A stretch of 64,000 nucleotides of DNA, from the NCBI GenBank assembly GCA_034433305.1, contig DAOUAM010000054.1:4180-68179 (forward strand). Reading direction: 5' to 3'. The notes below the pieces were generated by a model. That model saw only the letters and a list, made by a program, of their open reading frames with translations. It had not been told where the DNA came from and searched no databases. Origin of the DNA: DAOUAM01 sp034433305. Its GTDB lineage: Bacteria; Chloroflexota; Dehalococcoidia; Lucifugimonadales; DAOUAM01. The position numbers and the translations under genes were made by a program. Shown one piece after another: positions 34,678 through 43,092 of the stretch; the stretch's first letter is position 1; each line of letters starts with the position of its first letter.

Positions 34678-36153
34678 CTAGCTCTCAGGGATGCCGTAAA
34701 CATCCACGAAGAAGTCGAAACGCTCGCGCCTGACCAGGCCAATCTCATAGGCCAGGGAGAAGGTCTCGCCCGGCTGGAGGATGCCATCGCCCAGTGCTTC
34801 CGGTGGCACCGAGAGTATGGAGCCTACCCCACCCGACCCACCGTCCGCGTTGAGCACCACGTGGCCGCCAGATAGCACCATCACCACCGTGTGCATGTCT
34901 GTGATGTCCACCGAGGAGATGTTCTTCCACGTGGCGGTTATGGTGTAAACGCCAGCGGGGGCGCGGTTATCGGCGGGATTGTAGGAGGTGGTGAGGTTTT
35001 GAAGGCTGAGCAGGTCATTGACCAGCACCGGCTCCGGTGCGCTGGCCGGCGTTACCTCCACCGTGACCAGGGCTATGTCAGTGCCGCCCTGGCCGTCGCT
35101 GACCGTGTAGGTGAAGGTGTCGGTGCCCTGAAAGCCGGAGGCGGGCTGGTAGGTCACTGTGCCGTCGGGGTTCACCTGCACTGTGCCGTTGGAGGCCTGG
35201 GTCACGGCGATCACTTCCAGGTCTGCGTTCTCGGGGTCCGAGTCGTTGTCCAGGACATCAACGTCCACCGGTGTCCCTGCTGGCGTGGACGCAGCGTCGT
35301 CCACCGCCACGGGCGGGCGCGTGTCCACGAAGCTCCCCGCCTTGATGAACACTGCCGAGTCCAGCAAGTCGTCACCGGCGTCGCCGATGGCCAGCTTGAT
35401 GTGGTTGGTCTCGTCGGCTATTACCTCGGCCTCGACCATCAGCACGACAGTGAGGCCGTCCAGCTCTGTGTTGACGGTGCCTCCGCCGTCGTCCAGGTCG
35501 TTGTTGATGTACAGGTCAGGGTGGCTGGCGTTTATGCCAAAGGGGTTGCCACCATTGACGTTGTTGATGGCTACGGGCGTGGCGTTGCCAGGAATGAGCG
35601 CAACGTTGTCCCCATTGAGAAAGAAGGCAAAGACGTCGTTGAAGGGGCTGTTGACAAACTCGTTATACTCTTCTGATGCGAAGACATACTCAAAGGTAAT
35701 GATGTCGTGGCTGGGAACGAAATCAAACTCCAGCACAGCCGCGTCGAAGGTCTGCACCTCCTGCTCCGCCACCAGCGCATCCAGGTCGTCGTCGCCCGGG
35801 GCGCCGTTGCTGCCTGACATGAAGTCGCTGAGGTTGGGCCCTGCCACGTCGGCTGCGGAGCCTGTGCTCAGGACAATGCCACTGTCGAACCCGATAATTC
35901 CATTCCCGCCGGTAAACGTGCCCGCGGCGGCTTCCACGCCGTGGTACTGGACGTTGCTCACGGTCACGTCGCCCCCACCCAAAAGAGCCGCCACCAGGTC
36001 TTCGGGAGTCTGGCCGGACAGATCAGAAACCACAAGGTCGCTATCGGCGTGTGCCTGGGTCACCCAGGAGAGCCAGAGGGCCACGGCCAGCAGCAGCGTC
36101 AGCTTCACCAGGATGCGACCGATGCCATCGGGGGCTACACCTGTCCTGTACAT
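34678..36153 (-). CDS. Secreted choice-of-anchor L / Ig-like domain protein
   Basis: A 491-residue exported protein. A signal peptide covers about residues 1-37, ending near 'VTQAHADSD'. A choice-of-anchor L domain follows to about residue 230, with 'GFDSGIVLSTGSAADVAGPN', 'TFEYVFASEEYNEFVNSPFN' and 'FGINASHPDLYINND'. A cadherin/Big_9-type domain comes next ('AVDDAASTPAGTPVDVDVLD', 'GTDTFTYTVSDGQGG'). The last 150 residues have no family I recognise. No sorting tail for exosortase or sortase is present. The ATG follows GGAGG. It is transcribed against the RiPP cluster and is probably independent. Confidence 0.82.
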   Translation of the reverse strand: MYRTGVAPDGIGRILVKLTLLLAVALWLSWVTQAHADSDLVVSDLSGQTPEDLVAALLGGGDVTVSNVQYHGVEAAAGTFTGGNGIIGFDSGIVLSTGSAADVAGPNLSDFMSGSNGAPGDDDLDALVAEQEVQTFDAAVLEFDFVPSHDIITFEYVFASEEYNEFVNSPFNDVFAFFLNGDNVALIPGNATPVAINNVNGGNPFGINASHPDLYINNDLDDGGGTVNTELDGLTVVLMVEAEVIADETNHIKLAIGDAGDDLLDSAVFIKAGSFVDTRPPVAVDDAASTPAGTPVDVDVLDNDSDPENADLEVIAVTQASNGTVQVNPDGTVTYQPASGFQGTDTFTYTVSDGQGGTDIALVTVEVTPASAPEPVLVNDLLSLQNLTTSYNPADNRAPAGVYTITATWKNISSVDITDMHTVVMVLSGGHVVLNADGGSGGVGSILSVPPEALGDGILQPGETFSLAYEIGLVRRERFDFFVDVYGIPES

Positions 36154-36363
36154 AGGTCCTCCGCAAGGGCTTCCCGGCCCCTGGCCGCGGCCGGCGACGG
36201 CTGTATGCCTCCTGGCACGGCAGAGGCCGGGCAACACTGTTCCGACTTCGCTTTCCAGTACTGGAATGGACTCCCACGCCCCACTGGAAACATGCGGATG
36301 GACGCACACGAAGCGGGCGCTGAGTAACGCTGATGGCGCGGCCCTTGGGGTGGTCTGGCTGCC

Positions 36364-37452
36364 ATGAAGGTCCTCGCCGAAGCCGAGTTCCTGACCTGCT
36401 GCTGCCGCGAGGAGGCATCGCGGGACGCGGAGGCGCCGCGCACCAGTGCGGCGGCGGTACGGCGCTGGGAGCAGGTAGTCCTGCTGGCCGCCAGGCATGG
36501 GGTAGCTGGCCTGGTGCTACCCACCGTGGAGTCGTTAGCGCGGGAAGGAAGTGCCCCCCTGGAGGCCGAGGCAGGACTCCGGCGCATCGCCGCGCTCCAC
36601 GTCGCCAGGACGGCGCGCCTGCGGCTGGCCCTGACTGAGGTACTGGCCGCGGCGCGACAGCGCGGTGTGAAGGTCATGGTACTGAAAGGCGCGGCGCTGG
36701 GGACCATGCTCTACCAGGACCCACTGCTACGGCCCTCCCAGGACATAGACTTGCTCTGCCAGGAGACCGAATACGAAGGCGTGCGCGACACACTGCTGCG
36801 CCTGGGCTACACCACGCAGGACGGGCTTGCCACAGTCCGCCGGCGTGCTTCCCTGGAGACCCTTTTCGAGCGCCACTTTCAGCACCCCGACGGCCTCGTA
36901 GAGGTAGAGCTTCACACAGACTGCATCAAGCTGGGAGTAAGGCCCCGGCACTCCGAGGCCATCTGGGGCAGGGCGATGGCCGTGGAGATAGACGGCGAGC
37001 CAGCCCTGACGCTGGCCCCGGACGACCAGGTGCTGGTGCTGAGCATCCACCTGCACCGGCACGGCTTCAACAGGCTCATCTGGTTCAAGGACATGGACCT
37101 GCTGCTGCGCCTGTACGGGCCCTCGCTGGACTGGGAGAGGATATGCGCCGAGGCTGGCAGCGAAGGGGCGACGCCATCCCTCTGGTACACCCTGAGCTTG
37201 CTGGCTGCCATCCTCCACCCACCCATTCCGCCGGAGGTGCTGCGCGTGACAAGGCCGCCGGCTATCATCAGATGGGCGCTGGCGCGTATCTGGCCGGAAG
37301 CGGAGGTCGTGAACCTGCGGAGCAAGACCAGGAGGCGGGCCGTCCAGTTCAGCGTGCATGAGTCCTGGCGCGGGACGCTGCCCAGCCTGGTGCTGATGGG
37401 CCGCAGGCGCGAGAAGGTCGGCATACTGCTGCGCCGCCTGCTGCCAGGCTAG
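36364..37452 (+). CDS. Nucleotidyltransferase family protein (NTP_transf_5)
   Basis: A 362-residue protein of the uncharacterised nucleotidyltransferase family PF14907. The signature is 'VMVLKGAALGTMLYQDPLLR' followed by 'PSQDIDLLCQ', carrying the Asp pair that would bind metal. 'VELHTDCIKLGVRP' and 'FKDMDLLLRLYG' are further family blocks. These genes are frequently found in clusters with PqqD, HPr-kinase-like and radical SAM genes (recollection), so it may belong to the RiPP locus despite the intervening opposite-strand gene. Substrate unknown. Confidence 0.82.
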   Translation: MKVLAEAEFLTCCCREEASRDAEAPRTSAAAVRRWEQVVLLAARHGVAGLVLPTVESLAREGSAPLEAEAGLRRIAALHVARTARLRLALTEVLAAARQRGVKVMVLKGAALGTMLYQDPLLRPSQDIDLLCQETEYEGVRDTLLRLGYTTQDGLATVRRRASLETLFERHFQHPDGLVEVELHTDCIKLGVRPRHSEAIWGRAMAVEIDGEPALTLAPDDQVLVLSIHLHRHGFNRLIWFKDMDLLLRLYGPSLDWERICAEAGSEGATPSLWYTLSLLAAILHPPIPPEVLRVTRPPAIIRWALARIWPEAEVVNLRSKTRRRAVQFSVHESWRGTLPSLVLMGRRREKVGILLRRLLPG

Positions 37453-37567
37453 CGCTCCTTGACCTGATTTTTCCTGCAGGCGTGAGACCACTGGCACGGG
37501 CCGGGCCGAACGCCAGGCGGCCGGCAGGCCATGACGACCAGCTATAGCACCTGCCGTCCAGAAGTAG

Positions 37568-37596
37568 TTGACTAGCGCTGTTCATACTGCTACACT
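37568..37596 (+). promoter_or_regulatory. Sigma70-type promoter for the exported protein gene
   Basis: TTGACT (37568-37573), 17 bp, TACACT (37591-37596), about 75 bases before the ATG at 37672. Confidence 0.6.
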
Positions 37597-37671
37597 TGTG
37601 CAATCACTATCGGTCACTGTTTAGTAAGCGTAGGTGTGCTGAGGGTCCCGGAGTGAAGGAGAGTCGAAAGC

Positions 37672-38154
37672 ATGGCTAAGCTCAAAGCCATCAAGCGGTG
37701 GCCTTTGTGGGCCCTGGGGACCGCGCTGGCGTTGGTGCTGCTCGTGGTCACGGGAGCCGGCCTGGCGACGCGCATGGTGGCCGCACAGTCCACCAACAAT
37801 GAGCGCTTCGGCGGGGTGGGTAACGTGGTCAACCTGTCGCTTACAGCAGAACGCCTCGACCCCTGCACCAGTGAGATCCCCGTCGGCGCCAACTACTATG
37901 AGGTGCCGGAAGACCAGGTCCTGCTGATAACCGACATCGTAACCGTGGGCGGAGGTAAGACCATCCGCATCCTGACTGACGTCAGGAAGGTGCCGATATT
38001 CCGCCTGCCCAGCAACGCCACCGTTAAGCTCGATACGCCGCTGGTAATCTACGGTGGAGAGAAGCTTTGCGTCGGGCATGGCCCTGATGAAAGCACCGCG
38101 AACTACTCCGTTTCCCTCTCCGGTACCCTCCTGGACGATCGGCGCGGCCGCTAG
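37672..38154 (+). CDS. Exported protein of unknown function
   Basis: A 160-residue protein I do not recognise. Residues 12-38 form a signal peptide or anchor ('WALGTALALVLLVVTGAGLA'), with a likely cleavage at 'MVAAQS'. The mature part is beta-rich, with two Cys ('LDPCTSEIP' and 'GEKLCVGHG') that could pair. Segments such as 'YEVPEDQVLLITDIVTVGGG' and 'NATVKLDTPLVIYGGEKLCV' suggest a jelly-roll or phage-tail-like beta sandwich (speculative). It has its own promoter and is followed by a strong hairpin, so it is a single-gene unit. Confidence 0.8.
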   Translation: MAKLKAIKRWPLWALGTALALVLLVVTGAGLATRMVAAQSTNNERFGGVGNVVNLSLTAERLDPCTSEIPVGANYYEVPEDQVLLITDIVTVGGGKTIRILTDVRKVPIFRLPSNATVKLDTPLVIYGGEKLCVGHGPDESTANYSVSLSGTLLDDRRGR

Positions 38155-38183
38155 GCTACCCACTCAAAGCAAGCAGCCCCTCA

Positions 38184-38213
38184 CACAGGCCCTCGGTGTA
38201 CCGAGGGCCTGTG
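38184..38213 (+). terminator. Perfect 30-bp palindrome, likely terminator
   Basis: A 14-bp perfect stem (CACAGGCCCTCGGT and its complement) around two bases, 29 bp after the exported protein gene. No T-run follows, so it may also act as an RNA-stabilising hairpin. Confidence 0.55.
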
Positions 38214-38340
38214 GTGTCCTGGCGCCGTGCAAGGCCGGCGCTGCCACCCCTGAATACATGGTTGCACTCTGCACCCGAAGTTGCCACAATGGGGAGAGGG
38301 GCCGCCAGCCCGTCGCGCTTGAGGGGGCTGTCCCTGGGGC

Positions 38341-38934
38341 ATGACCAAGAGAGCACTCACCTTTGCCGCGCTGCTATTCCTTGTGCTGGGCTTTGTCGGC
38401 CTGCTGGGACTGGGTCTCATGGACAGGTCGCCAGTGACAGGCCGGAGCGGGGCCACCCGGGTCGGCAAGCCAGCGCCAGACTTCGTGCTGCCACTTTTCA
38501 GCGGCGGGGAGTTCAAGCTCTCAGCCTACCGTGGTCAGCCTCTCGTCATCAACTTCTGGGCGTCCTGGTGCCCGCCGTGCGTGGAGGAGGCGCCGGCCCT
38601 GGAGCGGGTCTGGCAGAGCTACAGGGACCAGGGAATTGTGGTGTTGGGTGTCAACATGCAGGACGCCGAGGGTGATGCCAGGGCTTTTCTGGCCCAGTTC
38701 AACATTACCTATCCCAACGGCCCGGACACAACAGGGAGCGTAACAGTGGACTACGGCGTCATTGGCCTGCCAGTCACCTTCTTCGTTGACCGGCAGGGCG
38801 TGGTGCAGCGCCGCTGGGTGGGCGCTATATCTGAGTCCCAGCTTACGACCTGGGCCGAGGCCCTGCTCTCCGGTGCGCCTGCCTCTGGCCCCACTGAGGG
38901 CGAGAACCCCCAGGAGTTCTACAAATTTAACTAG
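38341..38934 (+). CDS. TlpA/ResA-like thiol-disulfide oxidoreductase
   Basis: A 197-residue membrane-anchored thioredoxin-fold protein. One N-terminal helix (about residues 6-26) is followed by an AhpC/TSA-Redoxin domain: 'GKPAPDFVLPLFSGGEFKLS', the active site in 'NFWASWCPPCVEEAP' and the cis-Pro loop 'IGLPVTFFVD'. Proteins of this type reduce disulfides of apocytochrome c or other exported proteins. No cytochrome c maturation genes are adjacent. It is encoded alone between a hairpin and a dispersed repeat. Confidence 0.92.
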   Translation: MTKRALTFAALLFLVLGFVGLLGLGLMDRSPVTGRSGATRVGKPAPDFVLPLFSGGEFKLSAYRGQPLVINFWASWCPPCVEEAPALERVWQSYRDQGIVVLGVNMQDAEGDARAFLAQFNITYPNGPDTTGSVTVDYGVIGLPVTFFVDRQGVVQRRWVGAISESQLTTWAEALLSGAPASGPTEGENPQEFYKFN

Positions 38935-38996
38935 CCGTCACCTCTTCCCTGCTGGCTACGGACGCCGGCCCCACCATGTGGACTTTAACAACAGGA

Positions 38997-39153
38997 CAGG
39001 GTAATGACGTGACCAGCCCCCTCTCTGGCTCTCCCCCACAGGGGGCGAGGATGTCCCTTCCCCCCTGTGGGGAAGGCCAGGGCCTTCCCCTTCGGCACGC
39101 TCAGGACAGGCCCGAGCCTGTCGAGGGGAAGGGGACATGGTGCCGCCCTGAAA
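38997..39153 (+). repeat. Dispersed GC-rich repeat, plus-orientation copy
   Basis: It aligns with the reverse complement of 14452-14634 over nearly its whole length and shares the CCAGCCCCCTCTCTGnCTCT / CCCCCAnAGGGGG core with the element at 6303-6527. The 3' part holds the palindromic TTCGGCACGCTCAGGACAGG / CCTGTCGAGG stretch, a style of repeat often scattered in environmental bacterial genomes. It fills most of the gap between the TlpA-like and Gfo/Idh genes. Confidence 0.7.
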
Positions 39154-39162
39154 TCGCCCTCT

Positions 39163-40203
39163 CTACAATGGCAGGTACACCTTCTTGCCTGACTGGCCGC
39201 TGCGGATGACAGCCTCGGTGAACTCCATGTACTTCACGCCGTCCTCGAAGGATGTGTGAGTGACAGGCTCCAGGCCACGGATGGCATTGATGAACTCCTC
39301 CTCCACGCGCCAACGCCCCTGCTTCTCCGGCGGCACGGGTATCTCGGCCAGCTTGTCGTCGCCACGCCGGCCGCCGAAGAGCTTGAGCGTGGGCGCGTCC
39401 AGGTGCAGCGTGCCGTCGGTGCCGAACATCCAGACGCCGTCGGAGGGCGCCAGGCCGGTGACGGTACTGAAGCGCATGTGGACCACCGGGCCAGAGGCCA
39501 TCTCGCACAGTACCTCCACGTGGTCGGGGATGGTGATGTAGCGAAGACCGCCAGCCTCGTCCTTGCGGGACGTCACGTTGACCCTGGTAAGGGCCATGAC
39601 GCTGCCCGCCGGGCCCAGCCAGCGCATCATGGCCTCGTACCAGATGCCCATCTGCATAGTGTTGTAGCCGCTCAGGTCGCGGTTATGGCGCCAGTGGAAG
39701 GGAGCGTCGTAGTCTATGAAGCTGCCCTGGTGGACCGCCATGTCCACCGAGAGGATTTTGCCCAGGTAGCCATCAGCGATAAGCTCCTTGATGACCTTGT
39801 CCACCTTGAGCGTATGGGGAGCAGGGACGATCTGGGTCACCAGCTTTGGCTTCTTGCGGGCGGCGGCCAGCATGGTGTGGGCCTCGGCGGCGTTCATGGC
39901 CATGCGGGCCTCGGTCAGGACGTGCTTGTTGGCGTCCAGGGCGGCCAGCACCAGGGTGCAGTGCATGTAGGGCCAGGTGCCGATGCAGATGGCGTCGGTG
40001 TCCGGCGCGGCGATGAGGTCTTGCCAGTTATCGTACACCCTGGGGATTTCGTACTCGTCGGCGATCTTCTGGCCGGACTCGCGGCTGCGGTTGGCAACAC
40101 TGATAATGTCCACGCCCTGGATGGCCTTGAAGCCCGGGATGTGCCGGAGCCGGGTGTTGGCCCCGGCGCCGACCAGGCCGATGCGAATGATGTCGTTGGT
40201 CAT
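39163..40203 (-). CDS. Gfo/Idh/MocA family oxidoreductase
   Basis: A 346-residue NAD(P)-dependent sugar or inositol dehydrogenase-like protein. The Rossmann motif is 'IGLVGAGANTRLRHIPGF'. The usual EKP that carries the catalytic Lys is replaced here by 'LTEARMAMNAAEA', an oddity that may mean altered chemistry. The C-terminal domain has 'VDMAVHQGSFIDYDAPFHW' and 'MQMGIWYEAMMRWL'. It may belong with the SMP-30, HAD and HpcH genes upstream in a sugar-acid pathway, though 150 bp separates it from the next gene. Confidence 0.88.
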   Translation of the reverse strand: MTNDIIRIGLVGAGANTRLRHIPGFKAIQGVDIISVANRSRESGQKIADEYEIPRVYDNWQDLIAAPDTDAICIGTWPYMHCTLVLAALDANKHVLTEARMAMNAAEAHTMLAAARKKPKLVTQIVPAPHTLKVDKVIKELIADGYLGKILSVDMAVHQGSFIDYDAPFHWRHNRDLSGYNTMQMGIWYEAMMRWLGPAGSVMALTRVNVTSRKDEAGGLRYITIPDHVEVLCEMASGPVVHMRFSTVTGLAPSDGVWMFGTDGTLHLDAPTLKLFGGRRGDDKLAEIPVPPEKQGRWRVEEEFINAIRGLEPVTHTSFEDGVKYMEFTEAVIRSGQSGKKVYLPL

Positions 40204-40353
40204 GTCCCGTCCTCTCTCGAAGGAGTGTTGAGCATCGGGTCAGATTATAGGCGAGCGGCTGGGCATAGTCCAGCCACCCGCCCCGGAGGCCATTGCCTGG
40301 TCTGGCCGCTCGCTGCTACGGGCAGGCGCGCCAATGCCTGGACATCCGCCTGG

Positions 40354-41049
40354 TCACAGGAACCTGTCAAGCTCGGTCAAACTAGCGACCCAGGGCATGG
40401 TGCCGCTGGCAGGCCGTCCGTAGCGGGCCATCAGCACGGCGGCGAGGCCCAGCTTGCTGGCAGCCTCCACATTCTCTGGCGCATCGTCCACGAACAGGAT
40501 GTTTTCAGGCGGCAAGCCCAGGGCCTCGATGGCGGCCCGGAATATCCTGGTATCAGGCTTGGAGCAGCCCACGTGGCAGGACAGGACGAAGGCCCTGAAA
40601 TACTCGCGCAGCCCCAGGAGACGGTACTTCCGGTCCAGCGAGGGCCAGGTGTTGGACAGGATGCCCAGCTCCACGCCGGCCTCTTGCAACGCATTGAGGG
40701 CCGGGTGAGTGTCCGGAAAGACCTCGAAATTGGGTACGCTTACCAGCACGTCGGCCAGCGTCCAGGAGAGGTCGTGGGGAGGCGAGGCCAGCCCCATGCG
40801 CTTCAGCAGGATGTCATAGAACACCTGGAACTGGGCACGCTCCTCGTCCTCCGTGCTGAGGCGGTGATTGTCAGTGAGGTACCTGAGGCCCTCCTGAATG
40901 CCTGCCTCCAGCTGTCCCCAGTCAAGCTCCCGGACTCCCCTGGCGGCCAGCACCTCACGGAAGTGATGGCCCGGAAGCCACGTGCCTCCTAGCGGGCGCA
41001 CCAGCGTGTCGCCGGAGTCCAGCAGAATACCCTTGATGTCGCCTGACAT
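40354..41049 (-). CDS. HAD family hydrolase
   Basis: A 231-residue haloacid dehalogenase-superfamily protein with a helical cap. Motif I reads 'GILLDSGDTLV', that is, the nucleophile Asp is present but the Asp normally two residues later is Gly. Motif II is in 'LGILSNTWPS', the Lys in 'SKPDTRIFRAAIE', and the acidic pair in 'ILFVDDAPENVEAA'. It is most like phosphoglycolate-phosphatase/HDHD3-type members, some of which share the altered motif I. It begins 2 bp after the SMP-30 gene, indicating coupling. Confidence 0.87.
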   Translation of the reverse strand: MSGDIKGILLDSGDTLVRPLGGTWLPGHHFREVLAARGVRELDWGQLEAGIQEGLRYLTDNHRLSTEDEERAQFQVFYDILLKRMGLASPPHDLSWTLADVLVSVPNFEVFPDTHPALNALQEAGVELGILSNTWPSLDRKYRLLGLREYFRAFVLSCHVGCSKPDTRIFRAAIEALGLPPENILFVDDAPENVEAASKLGLAAVLMARYGRPASGTMPWVASLTELDRFL

Positions 41050-41051
41050 GG

Positions 41052-41957
41052 CTATCTGGCAGGTGGGTAAAGCAGCCTGCCCTGCCGCCTGGTGATGGCC
41101 TGGAAGACGTAGCCCTCCCCGGTTGTGACGTACAGGACGTTGAGGCCGGGGCCGCCGAAGGTGCAGTTGGTGGGCCGGTCCACGGGCACCGGGTGCCGCT
41201 CCAGCACCTCGCCCGTGGGCGAGAAGACGTAGATGGACGGGCCAGGGCCACCCTGCCGGTAGCCCGCCGTGGCGATGATGTTGCCCTCGACGTCCAGGCA
41301 CATGCCGTCAATGCCCCGGTGGGGGCCGAAGTCGTGCAGCACCTTGCATGGCCCCAGGCTGCCATCCTCATTGACGGGGTATGCCCGGAGCTGGCGCTTC
41401 TCGTCCGGGTTGCGCCCGCTCTGGGCCACGTAGAGGGTCTTATAGTCCAGGGAGAACAGGATGCCGTTGGGGCGCGTCGTGTCGAAGGTGACGCGCGTCA
41501 CGGACCAGGTGCCGTCGGGCTGCGGGTCCAGGCGGTAGACCGAGTCGTGGTCAAGCTCCTTGTTGGCGCGGTCCAGGCTCCAGGGGCCGCCAGCGCCCTC
41601 GTAGTAAGGGTCTGTGAACCACACCCGGCCCTGAAGGTCTATGGCCAGGTCGTTGGGAATGTTGAAGCGTTTGCCCTGGAACCTGTCGGCCAGGACGGTG
41701 ACGCCGCCGTCCCGCTCGTAGCGCACCACCCGCCGGGCGCCGCCTTCGCAGGCGTACAGCGCGCCGTCCTTGTCGAACATGAGGCCGTTGGCGCAGTTGG
41801 TGTCGGACCGGAACACCGATGTAGTCTTTGTCGCGGGGTCATAGCGCATGATGCGACTGGCCGGGATGTGGGTGAACAGCAGGCCGGCGCCGTCCCAGGC
41901 CGGCCCTTCCGTGGTCCCGCCGTAGGGACCGCTGATGAGAACAAAGTCCCAGGGCAT
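41052..41957 (-). CDS. SMP-30/gluconolactonase/LRE family protein
   Basis: A 301-residue six-bladed beta-propeller lactonase. Metal-ligand candidates are Glu in 'TTEGPAWDGAGLLF', Asn in 'NIPNDLAIDLQGRVWFTDPY', Asn in 'RPNGILFSLDYKTLYVAQSG' and Asp in 'GIDGMCLDVEGNI'. It would open an aldono-lactone produced by a sugar dehydrogenase. It forms an operon with the HAD hydrolase, with the HpcH aldolase gene 47 bp upstream on the same strand. AGGAGG precedes the start. Confidence 0.9.
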   Translation of the reverse strand: MPWDFVLISGPYGGTTEGPAWDGAGLLFTHIPASRIMRYDPATKTTSVFRSDTNCANGLMFDKDGALYACEGGARRVVRYERDGGVTVLADRFQGKRFNIPNDLAIDLQGRVWFTDPYYEGAGGPWSLDRANKELDHDSVYRLDPQPDGTWSVTRVTFDTTRPNGILFSLDYKTLYVAQSGRNPDEKRQLRAYPVNEDGSLGPCKVLHDFGPHRGIDGMCLDVEGNIIATAGYRQGGPGPSIYVFSPTGEVLERHPVPVDRPTNCTFGGPGLNVLYVTTGEGYVFQAITRRQGRLLYPPAR

Positions 41958-42003
41958 GTCGGCCTCCTCTCCGCCTGATTATGCCCGCCTCAGCAGGGGC
42001 TAG

Positions 42004-42831
42004 CTAGATGACCTCTTTGGACTCGCCCACGTCGCCGGCGCCGGCGACGCCTAGCTCCTCGCCAGCCTTTCTGATGGCGCCGAACTCCTGCCGGAAGCCG
42101 TTGTGCATGGTGCGGGCGTCGGTGCTGTACAGGACGAAGCGGGCGCCCTCGCGCAGCCACTTGATGGTAAGCTCCACCGACTGGTGGTGAATCATGCAGG
42201 GCACGTTGCGGGCCTTGCAGGCCTTGATAATCCGGCGGAGCGCTGCCTCGTAGTCCGGGTGCTCGTACTGGTTGGGGATGCCCAGGGAGATGCTCAGGTC
42301 ATTAGGCCCCACGAATATGGCGTCTATACCATTGACCTTGAGGATATTCTCCAGGTTCTCGATAGCTGGCACGCTCTCGATGCCGATGATGCAGACGTTG
42401 TTGCGGTTGAGGTCCTCCAGGTACTTCCTGGAAGCCTCGCTGGGGAACTGGCCGGACTCGACGGCCTTGCGCACCAGCGCCCCCTTGAGCGGGCGCCACC
42501 TGGCCGCGCCCACGACCTCCTTGACCTCCTCCACGGTCTCGCAGTAGGGCGCCAGGACACCCTGGGCGCCGGCGTCCAGGGCCATGGTGACGTAGTGGGA
42601 GTCTGGTATCGGCACCCTGATGATGGGCACGACGCCGGTAAAGTTGAAGGCGGCGAGGAAGTCGGCCACCTCGTCGCGGCCACGGGGCGAGTGCTCCGTG
42701 TCTATGATGACGTAGTCCAGGCCAAAGCGGGACATGGGCGTGGACCAGCGCGGGTTGCGGCTCATGGAAAGCATGGTGCCGTACACGACGCCGCCAGCCT
42801 TCAGCTTCTTCTTCAGTTCCTCCCCGTTCAT
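42004..42831 (-). CDS. HpcH/HpaI aldolase family protein
   Basis: A 275-residue class II pyruvate aldolase. Signature segments are 'LDYVIIDTEHSPRGRDEV' (catalytic His), 'MALDAGAQGVLAPYCETVEE', 'IGIESVPAIENL' (metal Glu) and 'IFVGPNDLSISLGIP' (metal Asp). It would cleave a 2-keto-3-deoxy acid to pyruvate and an aldehyde, which fits the lactonase gene downstream. The ATG at 42831 has a strong AGGAGG. The extra C-terminal 20 residues are Gly/Ala-rich. Confidence 0.92.
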   Translation of the reverse strand: MNGEELKKKLKAGGVVYGTMLSMSRNPRWSTPMSRFGLDYVIIDTEHSPRGRDEVADFLAAFNFTGVVPIIRVPIPDSHYVTMALDAGAQGVLAPYCETVEEVKEVVGAARWRPLKGALVRKAVESGQFPSEASRKYLEDLNRNNVCIIGIESVPAIENLENILKVNGIDAIFVGPNDLSISLGIPNQYEHPDYEAALRRIIKACKARNVPCMIHHQSVELTIKWLREGARFVLYSTDARTMHNGFRQEFGAIRKAGEELGVAGAGDVGESKEVI

Positions 42832-43092
42832 ATATCCTCCTGTCGGCTTGGTATCTGCCAGGGTCACGGCCTGAAGTGATGTTCCAGGGCCTTGTACCGC
42901 TTGATTGTAGCTTCCAGGCTGAAGGTGTCAAGTCTCCACCGCAGGTTGCCGGCGGCAGGTCCACCAGGCCTGTGACCGGTCGCACGCTGTTGACTGCCGG
43001 CAGGCCTGGTGCTACTCTGGCGCGGCGGCCTGCCGCGCCGTCCCCTGCCGACGGCCCGCGCAGGACGAATTGCGCTGACCTGGGGCTGGGAC

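Noticed and set aside
34678..36153. PEP-CTERM-like substrate of the exosortase
   Set aside because: The protein ends in a hydrophilic Tyr-Gly-Ile-Pro-Glu-Ser tail, without a terminal membrane helix and basic cluster.
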